DNA from: Anaerofustis sp.
GTDB lineage: Bacteria; Bacillota; Clostridia; Eubacteriales; Anaerofustaceae
Direction of reading: 5' to 3'
Length of the DNA: 64,000 nucleotides
Assembly (NCBI RefSeq): GCF_019420015.1
Contig: NZ_JAHZIA010000008.1
Span: forward strand, 23,322 to 87,321
This document shows positions 43,291 to 52,098 of the stretch, piece after piece (the first letter of the stretch is position 1; the number at the start of each line of letters is the position of its first letter). Below the pieces are notes generated by a model. The model was not told the origin of the DNA and made no database searches. It saw only the letters and a list, made by a program, of their open reading frames with translations. A program made the position numbers and the translations under genes.

Positions 43291-43337
43291 AACCTCCAAG
43301 CGAATATGTATAACTAAGAGACATGAGTTTGGAGGTT
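43291..43337 (+). promoter_or_regulatory. Inverted repeat that can mask the spoIVA ribosome binding site
   Basis: AACCTCCAA (43291-43299) is the perfect complement of TTGGAGGTT (43329-43337). The right arm contains the Shine-Dalgarno GGAGG used by spoIVA (ATG at 43343). If both arms are in the transcript the site would be paired and translation reduced. Confidence 0.55.
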
Positions 43338-43342
43338 TTCTT

Positions 43343-44812
43343 ATGAATTTAGGAATATACGAAGATATATCAAAAAGAACAGACAGTGATATATATTTGG
43401 GAGTAGTGGGACCGGTCAGAAGTGGTAAATCCACTTTTATAAAAAAATTTATGGATGTTTTGGTAATACCAAACATTGAAAATAAATTTAAAAAAGAAAG
43501 AGCAGTGGATGAATTACCTCAAAGCGGATCAGGAAAAACCATAATGACGTGCGAACCGAAATTCGTACCCAATACCGCAGCAAACATATCACTCGCAGAA
43601 GGTGTAGATTTAAATGTAAGGCTGGTTGATTGCGTCGGATATGTAATACCGGGAGCAATCGGAGACATGGATGAAAATGAAGAAAGAATGATACGAACAC
43701 CATGGTCCGACAATCCAATGCCTTTTAAAAAAGCTGCGGAAATGGGAACAAAGAAAGTAATAGAAAAACATTCCACAATAGGAATCGTGGTAACAACTGA
43801 CGGAAGCATAAGCGGTATCGACAGAGAAAACTATATTGAAGCTGAAGAAAAAGTAATAAACGAACTTAAAAATATAAATAAACCTTTCGTAACCATATTA
43901 AACACAACATCGCCAAACAGCAAGGAAAGTAAAGATTTGGCAGCAAAGCTCGAAGAAAAATATAAATGTAAAGTTATCGTACTTGATGTTATGAACATAA
44001 CTCTTGAAGATATAGAGAATTTATTAATGGATGTTCTGTTTGAGTTTCCTATAAAAGAAATTAACTATTTACTCCCTTTATGGCTTGATTTGATTGACGA
44101 TGAAGATGATATAAACAAAGAAATTTATGATTTTATATTATCAAACTCAAAAGAAAAGGACACTTTAAACAAGGTTATTGAAGGAATAAAACATTCTGAT
44201 TTTGAAAGTTTTGACATCGACGTAACAAATGTCGATTTAAGCTGCGGAATAATAGATGTGGACATAAAAGTAGATAATAAAGTATTTTACGCTTTACTGA
44301 GTAAAAAAAATGATATAAGCATAAACGGAGAATCCGATTTATTCTCTTTGGTTGCAAATTTAACAAAGATAAAAAAAGAATATGAAAAGATAGAATCAGC
44401 TTTAAACACCGCTAAAAACAGCGGATACGGAATCGTTACTCCCGAATTTGAAGATTATGTTCTGGAAGAACCGGAAATGATAAATAAATCATCAAGACAC
44501 GGAGTGAAGATAAAAGCATCAGCACCGGCTTTGCACATTATATGTACTGATGTACAAACATCCATCAGTCCGACAATAGGATCTGAAGAAGAATGCCTGG
44601 TATTTTATGACAAAATAATGGACGAATATCAAAACGACCAGGAAAAAATTTGGGAAAGTGAATTCTTCGGACGTAATTTGAAAAACATGATTAGTGATAA
44701 TATGCATAATAAGCTAACATCAATAGAAGATGACAACAAAATAAAAGTACAAAAAACCCTTACCAAGGTTGTGAACTCGGGAAAAGGCGGTATTATTCTT
44801 TTATGGCTTTAA
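43343..44812 (+). CDS. spoIVA: Stage IV sporulation protein A, spore-coat morphogenetic ATPase
   Basis: The 489-residue length matches SpoIVA. It has Walker A GPVRSGKSTF near residue 25, LPQSGSGKTIMTCEPKF near residue 55, and SLAEGVDLNVRLVDCVGY near residue 85. The C-terminus ends in GKGGIILLWL, the membrane/SpoVM-contacting part. It polymerises on the forespore surface in an ATP-dependent way to build the coat basement layer. Its presence shows a sporulation gene set. Expression in the mother cell from a SigE promoter is expected, but I could not pick one confidently. Confidence 0.95.
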   Translation: MNLGIYEDISKRTDSDIYLGVVGPVRSGKSTFIKKFMDVLVIPNIENKFKKERAVDELPQSGSGKTIMTCEPKFVPNTAANISLAEGVDLNVRLVDCVGYVIPGAIGDMDENEERMIRTPWSDNPMPFKKAAEMGTKKVIEKHSTIGIVVTTDGSISGIDRENYIEAEEKVINELKNINKPFVTILNTTSPNSKESKDLAAKLEEKYKCKVIVLDVMNITLEDIENLLMDVLFEFPIKEINYLLPLWLDLIDDEDDINKEIYDFILSNSKEKDTLNKVIEGIKHSDFESFDIDVTNVDLSCGIIDVDIKVDNKVFYALLSKKNDISINGESDLFSLVANLTKIKKEYEKIESALNTAKNSGYGIVTPEFEDYVLEEPEMINKSSRHGVKIKASAPALHIICTDVQTSISPTIGSEEECLVFYDKIMDEYQNDQEKIWESEFFGRNLKNMISDNMHNKLTSIEDDNKIKVQKTLTKVVNSGKGGIILLWL

Positions 44813-44826
44813 AATATAAGTAACGA

Positions 44827-44860
44827 TAAACCTCTGAATAAGTATCAGAGGTTTATTTTA
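44827..44860 (+). terminator. Intrinsic terminator after spoIVA
   Basis: TAAACCTCTGA (44827-44837) and TCAGAGGTTTA (44845-44855) form an 11-bp stem followed by TTTTAA. Confidence 0.78.
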
Positions 44861-45570
44861 ATGCAATGAAACACTCCTTCTTTTTATTTTCTTTAAAATA
44901 ATAATTAAAAGTTATTTATATAATTAAAAATTGATATTTATTTAAAATCATCTATCAAAATAAAAGAATAAAAAATCATATTAAAAAACAAAAACTCATA
45001 AGTATATTTTATACAATTACACAGTAAAAATCTTTTAATTAAGTATACATACGGTTCTCTATAATCAACTCATTTTAAAGATTATAAAAATATATACTTT
45101 TTGTAACAATATAAAACAACCCATTTTATTATTATATATGTAATATTTCTATAAGAAAAAAACTAAAACAGAACATTGATTTGAACTTTATACATTATAT
45201 CAAACTCGCTACAAAAAGTATGATAAAATATTACTTAATGATATTCAATTTGAATATTTGTTAAATTCAGATTAAAAATACAAACAAATATCTAAAACAA
45301 TTTCTGTAAATTATAAATAAAAAATATACAAATATATTTCATTTATAATTGAAATTTCAAAATTATTCAATTTAGTAATGACGAAAGCACTTATTTTAAA
45401 AGGTTTTCATATTTTATATAATTAATCTTATTTTTTCACTTTTAACGGAAATTTATTACAATTTACCGCGCCTTTTATTTGTGATTTAATGTTATTGAAG
45501 ATAAATATATTTATTTCATTTAATATTTTCACAAAGTAATGGCTAAAATTCAACATCACGGAGAAATGCT
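44861..45570. other. 700-base AT-rich gap upstream of the PTS regulator
   Basis: This is the longest gene-free stretch in the window. It is extremely AT-rich (many TTTAAAAT-type runs) and shows no coding frame, RNA gene or riboswitch I recognise. The only GC-richer spot is TTACCGCGCC near 45461. The promoter of the regulator gene should lie in the last 200 bases. Confidence 0.5.
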
Positions 45571-47718
45571 ATGAAAAGAGAAATTACAATACTTAAGTAT
45601 TTACTGAAAAACCATGGTTTCAAAACAATCAGCGAACTTGCGGAAACATATGAGGTTTCCACAAGAACCATCAGAGAGGATATAAAAAATATTGAAAATG
45701 TTTTGAAAGGCTCTTCCATAAAAATTGTAAGAGACAGAAAGAAGGGAATTTTAATTACCAATGAAAGCAAAAGTGATAAAGAACTATACAACATAATAAA
45801 CGTCTTAAACAATGGCGAAGAGTATTATGCAAAAGAAGAAAGAATAAGCATCATCATATATGAGTTATTAATAAGCGATAAAGCCATAACTTACGATTAT
45901 CTTATGGATAAAACAAACACCAGTAAAACAACTATCGTAAAAGATTTTGCCCAAAGCGAAAAATGGCTTTCAAGCAGAGGAATTAAGGTAATAAAAAAAC
46001 CGAGAATCGGCATAACTTTGGAATATGATGAACTTACTTTCAGAAATGTTTCCCTTGAATATATAGAATCGAGCCTAAAAGAATTTGATTTTCAAAAAAT
46101 ATACAACAGCTTTAACGGAAGTGATTTTCTGACCTTAAATTTATCGATGAACAGTTATATAAATTTTATAACAAAAGACATAAATGTAATGGCAGTAAAC
46201 AACTTCATAAAAAAGTATGAAAACGACTTTATGATCAAATTCAGTGAAGATGCTTTTATAAGAATATTCTTATACATACTGATATCTCTTCAACGTATAA
46301 AAAAAGGAAAATATCTTCTGCTTAAAGAAAATCAGGGATCTCAGGCATTAAACAATACCGCTAAGTTAAAAGAGTGGATACTAACCAACAATAAACTGTT
46401 AAATAACGCAGCAAACATGGATATATCAAAAACCGAAATCACATACATCATTCACTATATGATGTCTCAAAACAAACGTTATTTATCAAAAAATATTAAT
46501 TTAAGTTCATATGATGAACAGAAAATCGTAAAAGAATTTATTGGTATTGTACAAGATTTCCTTTGCATTGATCTAATACAAGACGACACATTGTTTGAAA
46601 ATATTCTTATGCATATAAGTTCAACCATTCATAGATTGCTTTTTGATATTAAAGTATCAAATCCCCTCTTAAAAGATATAAAGAATGAATATGCCGAAAT
46701 TTTTAAAGCATGTGAAATTGGAAGAAAATTATTTGAAGAGAAGCTGGAAAAAAAACTCAGTGATGACGAAATAAGTTTTTTGACAATGCATATAGCGGCG
46801 TCTATAGAAAAAACAAAACAAAAAAAGAACTTCAATATTTTCAGAACCATTATCGTCTGCTCAAGCGGTATAGGAACCAGCAATATGCTCAAAACAAGAC
46901 TCATAAATGAATTTCCGAGCATTATAGTTGAAAGAACCTGTTCTGTAGAAGAATTCCATAAAATCAACAAGGAAGGAATCGACTTGGTAATATCGACAAC
47001 CCAATTATCCATAGGACAAAACAAATCAATTATATACGTATCTCCCCTGTTAAACAACAAGGACATATTCAATATAAAAAAATTTATAAGTAAAACAAAC
47101 ATAAAAAACAAGGATAATTACAGTTTTGTCATAGACGATTTAATGGAAATTATATCGAAAAGCTGCATTATAAATGACTATAAAAAACTGGAAACGCAAA
47201 TTCAAAAATATTTTATAAAAGAAGAAAGTATAACAAAGAATAATCAGTATTTATTGAGTGAGTTTGCAACGGACGAACATATCCTTTTAAATGCAGATGT
47301 AACCAATGCCACGGAAGCGATTCTTTTAAGCGGAAAATTAATGTACAAAAGCGGATGTGTGAGAAAAGACTACGGAAAACAGATGCTTAAATCAAAAGAA
47401 ATACTAGGCTCAAACATCGTTATATCGGAAGGAATTGCACTGCCACACGCAAAAGCAATGGGAAATGTAAATAAAACATGCATGACTTTTATCACTTTAA
47501 AAAATCCGATTAAATTCGGGAACGCAGATTATGATCCGGTAAAACTGGTCATATCCCTGGCTGCCACAAAATCAAACAAACATTTTAAAGCGTTATCGGA
47601 ACTGATGGAACTGATTAATCATGAAACGGTTTTAAACAAGCTCAAACTATGCAACACTCAAGAAGAATTCAGAAAAATCTTAAAAGAATTTGAAGCCAAA
47701 TACTATAAAAAATCATAA
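45571..47718 (+). CDS. BglG/MtlR-type PTS-regulated transcriptional activator
   Basis: The 715-residue protein has the order HTH (residues 1-60, ISELAETYEVSTRTIREDIKN), second HTH/Mga-like (85-145), PRD1 (about 180-290), PRD2 (about 295-410, LTMHIAASIEKT), an EIIB-like domain with IVCSSGIGTSNML near residue 430, and a fructose-type EIIA domain with LPHAKA near residue 625. These domains are phosphorylated by HPr and the EII enzymes to set activity. It is the first gene of the fructose-family PTS cluster, 12 bases before EIIA, and is the likely local activator. Confidence 0.92.
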   Translation: MKREITILKYLLKNHGFKTISELAETYEVSTRTIREDIKNIENVLKGSSIKIVRDRKKGILITNESKSDKELYNIINVLNNGEEYYAKEERISIIIYELLISDKAITYDYLMDKTNTSKTTIVKDFAQSEKWLSSRGIKVIKKPRIGITLEYDELTFRNVSLEYIESSLKEFDFQKIYNSFNGSDFLTLNLSMNSYINFITKDINVMAVNNFIKKYENDFMIKFSEDAFIRIFLYILISLQRIKKGKYLLLKENQGSQALNNTAKLKEWILTNNKLLNNAANMDISKTEITYIIHYMMSQNKRYLSKNINLSSYDEQKIVKEFIGIVQDFLCIDLIQDDTLFENILMHISSTIHRLLFDIKVSNPLLKDIKNEYAEIFKACEIGRKLFEEKLEKKLSDDEISFLTMHIAASIEKTKQKKNFNIFRTIIVCSSGIGTSNMLKTRLINEFPSIIVERTCSVEEFHKINKEGIDLVISTTQLSIGQNKSIIYVSPLLNNKDIFNIKKFISKTNIKNKDNYSFVIDDLMEIISKSCIINDYKKLETQIQKYFIKEESITKNNQYLLSEFATDEHILLNADVTNATEAILLSGKLMYKSGCVRKDYGKQMLKSKEILGSNIVISEGIALPHAKAMGNVNKTCMTFITLKNPIKFGNADYDPVKLVISLAATKSNKHFKALSELMELINHETVLNKLKLCNTQEEFRKILKEFEAKYYKKS

Positions 47719-47730
47719 AGGAGGAATGAC

Positions 47731-48201
47731 ATGAAGCAAGATATAAACGAAATCTTATGCACAGATACCATAGACGTAAGCGATGTGGAAATATTGAATA
47801 AAGACAACTTATTCAAAAAAATGGCGGATATGTTTCAAAAAGCAAACTGCGTAAAAGATTCAAAAGAATTTGTAGAAGCGCTCTATGAACGGGAAAAATC
47901 CGGTTCCACTTATATGGGCAACGGTCTTGCCGTACCTCATGGGAAATCGGCAACAGTCATAAAACCGTCAATTGCATTTTGCAGATTTAAACCTTTTGTT
48001 TACGACAAAGATGACGGAGAAGATGCACAAATAGCATTAATGCTGGCAATTCCCGAATCAACAGAACAAAAAGATTACATAAGCATGCTGGCAAACATTA
48101 CAAGATTATTTTTAGATGAAGATTTTTTAAATAAACTTAAGACAGAAAAAAATAAAAATATTATTATGGATGAATTCAAAATCCGTTATGAAAACATATA
48201 G
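47731..48201 (+). CDS. PTS EIIA component, fructose family
   Basis: The 156-residue protein has the phosphorylatable His70 in MGNGLAVPHGKS and the fructose/mannitol EIIA fold (LFKKMADMF at the start; MLAIPESTEQKDYISMLANI near residue 110). It takes phosphate from HPr and hands it to the EIIB encoded next. AGGAGG precedes the ATG. EIIA, EIIB and EIIC are separate genes here. Confidence 0.93.
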   Translation: MKQDINEILCTDTIDVSDVEILNKDNLFKKMADMFQKANCVKDSKEFVEALYEREKSGSTYMGNGLAVPHGKSATVIKPSIAFCRFKPFVYDKDDGEDAQIALMLAIPESTEQKDYISMLANITRLFLDEDFLNKLKTEKNKNIIMDEFKIRYENI

Positions 48202-48211
48202 GAGGAAAAAA

Positions 48212-48553
48212 ATGAAAGTTGTAGGAATCAGTTCTTGTCCATGCGGTATAGCACATACATACATGGCAGCGGAAGCGATGAAAAGAGAAGGTAAAAAATA
48301 CGGTATAGATGTTCACATTGAACTTCAAGGACAACTTGGACCGGAAGACGAGTTATCGCCTAAAGAGATAGAGGAAGCGGATGCAATAATTCTTTGTTGC
48401 GGTATACTTCCAAGCGGAATGGAACGCTTCGACAATTATAAAGACAAAATAGTAGAAGTTGATTATGCAAACATTCTAAAACATCCTGAAATAATGATAG
48501 ATAATTTAATTGAAGCGGGAAAACTTGATGAAGATATAAAAAATAAAAAATAA
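48212..48553 (+). CDS. PTS EIIB component, fructose family
   Basis: From ATG at 48212 (AGGAGG upstream) the protein has 113 residues. An upstream in-frame ATG inside the EIIA gene is rejected because family members begin exactly at MKVVGISSCPCGIAHTYMAA. The phospho-Cys is Cys9 of CPCGIAHT, where most relatives read CPTGIAHT. EEADAIILCCGI near residue 65 completes the fold. Confidence 0.93.
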   Translation: MKVVGISSCPCGIAHTYMAAEAMKREGKKYGIDVHIELQGQLGPEDELSPKEIEEADAIILCCGILPSGMERFDNYKDKIVEVDYANILKHPEIMIDNLIEAGKLDEDIKNKK

Positions 48554-48581
48554 ATACATCTATGAAATAGGAGAATATAAT

Positions 48582-49619
48582 ATGAAAGATAAACTAAGAG
48601 CGTTAGGAAAAGAAATGTACGGAGCAATGATGGCAGGTATTTCTTACATGATTCCTGTTGTTATAGCAGGTGCCATCATTATGGCAATTCCAAACTTCTG
48701 GACCGCAGGCGCAGCTGCGGAAGCAAAATCGGGTTTGGCATTCTACATGTACACATGGGGTAATCAATTATTCAAAATGATGTACTATATTCTTGCCATG
48801 TTCGTTGCTTTCGGCTTGGCGGGAAGACCTGCACTTACCAGTGGATTGGTAGTAGGGTTATTTGCGGCAAACGGAGAAAGCGGGTTCCTAGGAGCCGTAG
48901 TTGGCGGTATTATTGCAGGATACGTAACGAGATATACAATTAAATATCTTAAACTTCCTCCTGTAATGAGTTCGGCAAAATCAATCCTATTCATACCTAT
49001 AATTACATCTTTTATAATGTTCCTTGCAATGCAATTTGCAGTTGACCCTGCATGTTCATTCTTAATGAAACTTATATATAACTTTGGTGTTTGGGTTGAA
49101 GGTCTAGGATACAAACCATTACTTCTTGCTGTATTCGGAGCTTGCTTCTGCTTCGGAATGGGCGGTCCTTTCTGCTATGGTATGTTACCTTTGGCACTTA
49201 TATACATAAACGCAGGAGACAACGTAACAGCAGCTGCAACAATGGTTTCTGCTACATCAGGATGTCTTGGTACAGCAATCGCAGTTATGTTATTTAAAAA
49301 GAAATTTACTTCTGACGAAAAAGCTAATGTTCCAGGTCTGTTCGCAGGATGGATATGTCAGATAACGGAGTTCCCAATACCATTCTTCATGGCAGACCTT
49401 AAGGTATTCACTCCGGCATATATTTTGGCAGGAGCAGTCGGAGGAGCTATGGTAGGTCTTTTAGGAGTAACTACTCCGGCATGGCACGGAGGTATGTTTA
49501 CAGCTTTGATGGCAAGCTCTATTCCAAAAATTGCCATTTGTATACTTGCACAAGCAGCAGTTGTAGTACTTTGGGTATGGCTGTTTAAGAAAGACTTACC
49601 TCAAGAAGAATTAGAATAA
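48582..49619 (+). CDS. PTS EIIC permease, fructose family
   Basis: The 345-residue membrane protein has about nine hydrophobic segments. AMMAGISYMIPVVIAGAIIMA near residue 15 and GGIIAGYVTRYTIKYLKLPP near residue 108 are fructose-family EIIC landmarks. FGMGGPFCYGMLPLAL near residue 205 corresponds to the conserved glycine-rich loop involved in sugar binding. Substrate cannot be assigned; the dehydrogenase and aldolase downstream suggest something other than plain fructose. Confidence 0.92.
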   Translation: MKDKLRALGKEMYGAMMAGISYMIPVVIAGAIIMAIPNFWTAGAAAEAKSGLAFYMYTWGNQLFKMMYYILAMFVAFGLAGRPALTSGLVVGLFAANGESGFLGAVVGGIIAGYVTRYTIKYLKLPPVMSSAKSILFIPIITSFIMFLAMQFAVDPACSFLMKLIYNFGVWVEGLGYKPLLLAVFGACFCFGMGGPFCYGMLPLALIYINAGDNVTAAATMVSATSGCLGTAIAVMLFKKKFTSDEKANVPGLFAGWICQITEFPIPFFMADLKVFTPAYILAGAVGGAMVGLLGVTTPAWHGGMFTALMASSIPKIAICILAQAAVVVLWVWLFKKDLPQEELE

Positions 49620-49654
49620 TCAAAAAAACAAAATATATAAACGAGGAGAAATAT

Positions 49655-49921
49655 ATGATATATTCAACGACAGTAAAAAACAAAACAGGCATACATGCAA
49701 GACCGGCAAAAGTATTGGTAGAGGAAGCCGGAAAATACAGTTCCGATATAAAAATAAAAGCGAATGATATTGAAACAAATTGTAAGAGCATAATGTCTGT
49801 TATGGCACTCGGAGCGACTCAGGGAACGGATATTCAAATAACAATAAACGGAAGTGATGAACAAGAAGCCTATGAGGCTATTAAATCTTTGTTTGAAAAC
49901 AATTTAAACGAACCTGAATAA
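49655..49921 (+). CDS. HPr-like phosphocarrier protein
   Basis: The 88-residue protein has both HPr sites: His14 in TGIHARPAKVLV, phosphorylated by EI, and Ser45 in CKSIMSVMALG, target of HPr kinase. Length is standard. Its place inside a specific PTS operon suggests a dedicated carrier in addition to a general ptsH elsewhere. This is inferred, since the rest of the genome is not visible. Confidence 0.92.
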   Translation: MIYSTTVKNKTGIHARPAKVLVEEAGKYSSDIKIKANDIETNCKSIMSVMALGATQGTDIQITINGSDEQEAYEAIKSLFENNLNEPE

Positions 49922-49948
49922 ATAAATGTGGTTACAAACCTAAACAAC

Positions 49949-49982
49949 ATATCCGTAAACCTATAATCGGGTTTACGGATAT
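49949..49982 (+). repeat. 13-bp intercistronic hairpin between HPr and dehydrogenase genes
   Basis: ATATCCGTAAACC (49949-49961) pairs perfectly with GGTTTACGGATAT (49970-49982). No U tract follows, so it is more likely an RNA-processing or stability element than a terminator. Expression of the next two genes may differ from the PTS genes. Confidence 0.6.
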
Positions 49983-50049
49983 AAAGCATAAAAATATAAC
50001 AATCGTATAAATTTACGATATTTACAGCAAAAGAAAGAAGAGGAACGAA

Positions 50050-51081
50050 ATGAAAATACTGGTTGCATGTGATTGTTATGTAAGACCGGAAATGGTCAAG
50101 GAAATAAAAGAACTTGAAAAATATGACAATGAGGTAATTGTTTATGACAACAAACTGCTTTCGACAAAAGAAGCCTTTGCAGAATATATGTTAAAAACAG
50201 AAGTTGAAGGAGCTGAAGCCGTTGAAGCAGGTGACGAGTTTGTAAGACTTGCAGAAGATGCAGATGTAATTGCAGTGCACTTAACCCCTGTAAACAAAAA
50301 AGTAATAGACAATGCAAAAAAACTAAAACTGGTTGCGGTAATGAGAGGCGGAGTAGACAGCGTAAACGTAGATTATCTTCACGAAAAAGGTATTACGGTA
50401 ACAAATGCACCTTGGAGAAGCGCTTATGCGGTTGCCGACTTTACGGTTGGGATGATGATAAGTGAAGTAAAAAACATCGCCAAAAGCCATCATTTATTGA
50501 TGAGCGGGAAATGGGAAAAAGAATATCCCAATGATATTAACTACATAGATATGAGAAATCGTACAATCGGTCTTATAGGATTCGGATATATAGGACAAAG
50601 AGTACAACAAAATTTAAGCGGCTTTGGATGCAAGGTTCTTGTACATGATCCGTTTTTAAGTGACGAAAAAGTAAAAGAATTAGGTGGAAATCCAGTAAGT
50701 CTTGATGAACTGCTAGAAAAATGCGATATTATATCTCTTCACTTAAGATACTCTGAAAAAACAAAAAACTTTATAGGTAAAAAAGAATTTGACAAAATGA
50801 ATAAAATGGCAACACTCATAAATACCGCAAGAGCAGGGTTAGTAGATCAGAAAGCCATGATTGAAGCTTTAAAAAATAAAGATATTCTAGGAGCAGCTAT
50901 AGACGTATATGATGAAGAACCTTTAAGTGAATACAATCCTTACACAAAACTCGATAACATAACATTGACACCTCATATTGCGGGAATATCCAACGACACA
51001 ATAGCAAATGCCGTAGAAATAGTGGCAGAAGATTTAAACAGATACTTTAAAGATGAAGATATGAAATGCATAGTAAGGTAG
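50050..51081 (+). CDS. D-isomer-specific 2-hydroxyacid dehydrogenase
   Basis: The 343-residue protein has the NAD-binding loop GLIGFGYIGQRV near residue 175 and the catalytic trio: Arg in INTARAGLVD, Glu in VYDEEPLSE, and His in LTPHIAGIS. It belongs to the SerA/glyoxylate-reductase-like group. It lies between the PTS genes and a class II aldolase, so it probably oxidises or reduces a phosphorylated sugar acid or hydroxyacid from this pathway. The substrate is inferred only. Confidence 0.9.
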   Translation: MKILVACDCYVRPEMVKEIKELEKYDNEVIVYDNKLLSTKEAFAEYMLKTEVEGAEAVEAGDEFVRLAEDADVIAVHLTPVNKKVIDNAKKLKLVAVMRGGVDSVNVDYLHEKGITVTNAPWRSAYAVADFTVGMMISEVKNIAKSHHLLMSGKWEKEYPNDINYIDMRNRTIGLIGFGYIGQRVQQNLSGFGCKVLVHDPFLSDEKVKELGGNPVSLDELLEKCDIISLHLRYSEKTKNFIGKKEFDKMNKMATLINTARAGLVDQKAMIEALKNKDILGAAIDVYDEEPLSEYNPYTKLDNITLTPHIAGISNDTIANAVEIVAEDLNRYFKDEDMKCIVR

Positions 51082-51090
51082 GTAAATAAG

Positions 51091-51984
51091 ATGTTAGTAA
51101 CAATGAAAGAAATTTTAGATGATGCCAATAAAAACAATTATGCTGTAGCAGCTCCAAATGTAATAACAGAGTTAGATACGAGAGCATTTATAGAAGCGGC
51201 AGAAGAATTAAATGCCCCTTTGATTTTGGACTTTGCATACGGAATGCACCCCGACATATATTTTATCGCAAAAATATGTACAATGCTGGCAGAAGAATCG
51301 AGAGTTCCAATAGCATTCAATTTTGACCACGGTGGAAATAAAAAATACATATTGGAAGCCATAAGAGCGGGATTTACTTCCGTAATGGTTGACAGATCAT
51401 CCCTTCCTTTTGAAGATAATGTAAGAGAAGTAAAAGACATCGTTGACATAGCCCATAATCTCGGAATAAGCGTAGAAGCAGAGCTCGGGCACGTAGGGCA
51501 GGCAGACAATTATGAAATTGACCGAAACGCAGCTCTTACAAGTGTCGACGAAGCCGTAACATTTGTAGAAAAAACAAATGTAGACTGTCTTGCAGTGGCA
51601 ATAGGAACGGCACACGGAGCATATCCAAAAGGATTCAAACCCGAAATAGATTTTGAAAGATTGGAAGAAATCAAAAAAGCATTATCTGATTTGCCTTTGG
51701 TACTTCACGGTTCATCAGGCACGGATTTAGATTCCCTGAGAAAAGTTTGCACAATGGGAATTAACAAAGTAAACATCGCAAATGACGTATGCAGAGGTGC
51801 CGTTGATGCTTTAAAAGACGCAAACCTTGAAGGCTCGGGGGCGTATGATGTATACAGAGTTGCAAGAGAAGGTGCGAAAAAAGTATTGATGGAAATGATA
51901 GAAGTATACGGTTCTGTAAATAAAACTTTTGAGGTAAAACCCAAAGGATTAAGTGTAGGTATGACTTCTATGGAAGAAAAATAA
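51091..51984 (+). CDS. Class II ketose-bisphosphate aldolase family protein
   Basis: The 297-residue protein has the zinc ligands and landmarks of class II aldolases: NFDHGGNKKYI near residue 78, VEAELGHVGQ near residue 130, AVAIGTAHGAYP near residue 170, and VLHGSSGTDLDSLRK near residue 208. It cleaves a ketose phosphate to DHAP (or pyruvate-type product) and an aldehyde. It shares the family with the aldolase at 56008-56886 in the facing cluster. Confidence 0.92.
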   Translation: MLVTMKEILDDANKNNYAVAAPNVITELDTRAFIEAAEELNAPLILDFAYGMHPDIYFIAKICTMLAEESRVPIAFNFDHGGNKKYILEAIRAGFTSVMVDRSSLPFEDNVREVKDIVDIAHNLGISVEAELGHVGQADNYEIDRNAALTSVDEAVTFVEKTNVDCLAVAIGTAHGAYPKGFKPEIDFERLEEIKKALSDLPLVLHGSSGTDLDSLRKVCTMGINKVNIANDVCRGAVDALKDANLEGSGAYDVYRVAREGAKKVLMEMIEVYGSVNKTFEVKPKGLSVGMTSMEEK

Positions 51985-52032
51985 TCAAATATCAGACGAA
52001 TACATGAAATATTTTTAAACTCTCCTTTAAAG

Positions 52033-52063
52033 TCAAAAAAGATGCTTTATGCATCTTTTTTGA
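52033..52063. terminator. Bidirectional terminator between aldolase and rpoN
   Basis: TCAAAAAAGATGC (52033-52045) pairs with GCATCTTTTTTGA (52051-52063) around TTTAT. U tracts are present on both strands for convergent genes. Confidence 0.88.
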
Positions 52064-52098
52064 TTTTATAATACAATGATATTAATTATTTCAAGTAC

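Noticed and set aside
48170..48211. Earlier in-frame start for the fructose-family EIIB
   Set aside because: It lies inside the EIIA gene and lacks a ribosome binding site, while the ATG at 48212 has AGGAGG and matches the family start.
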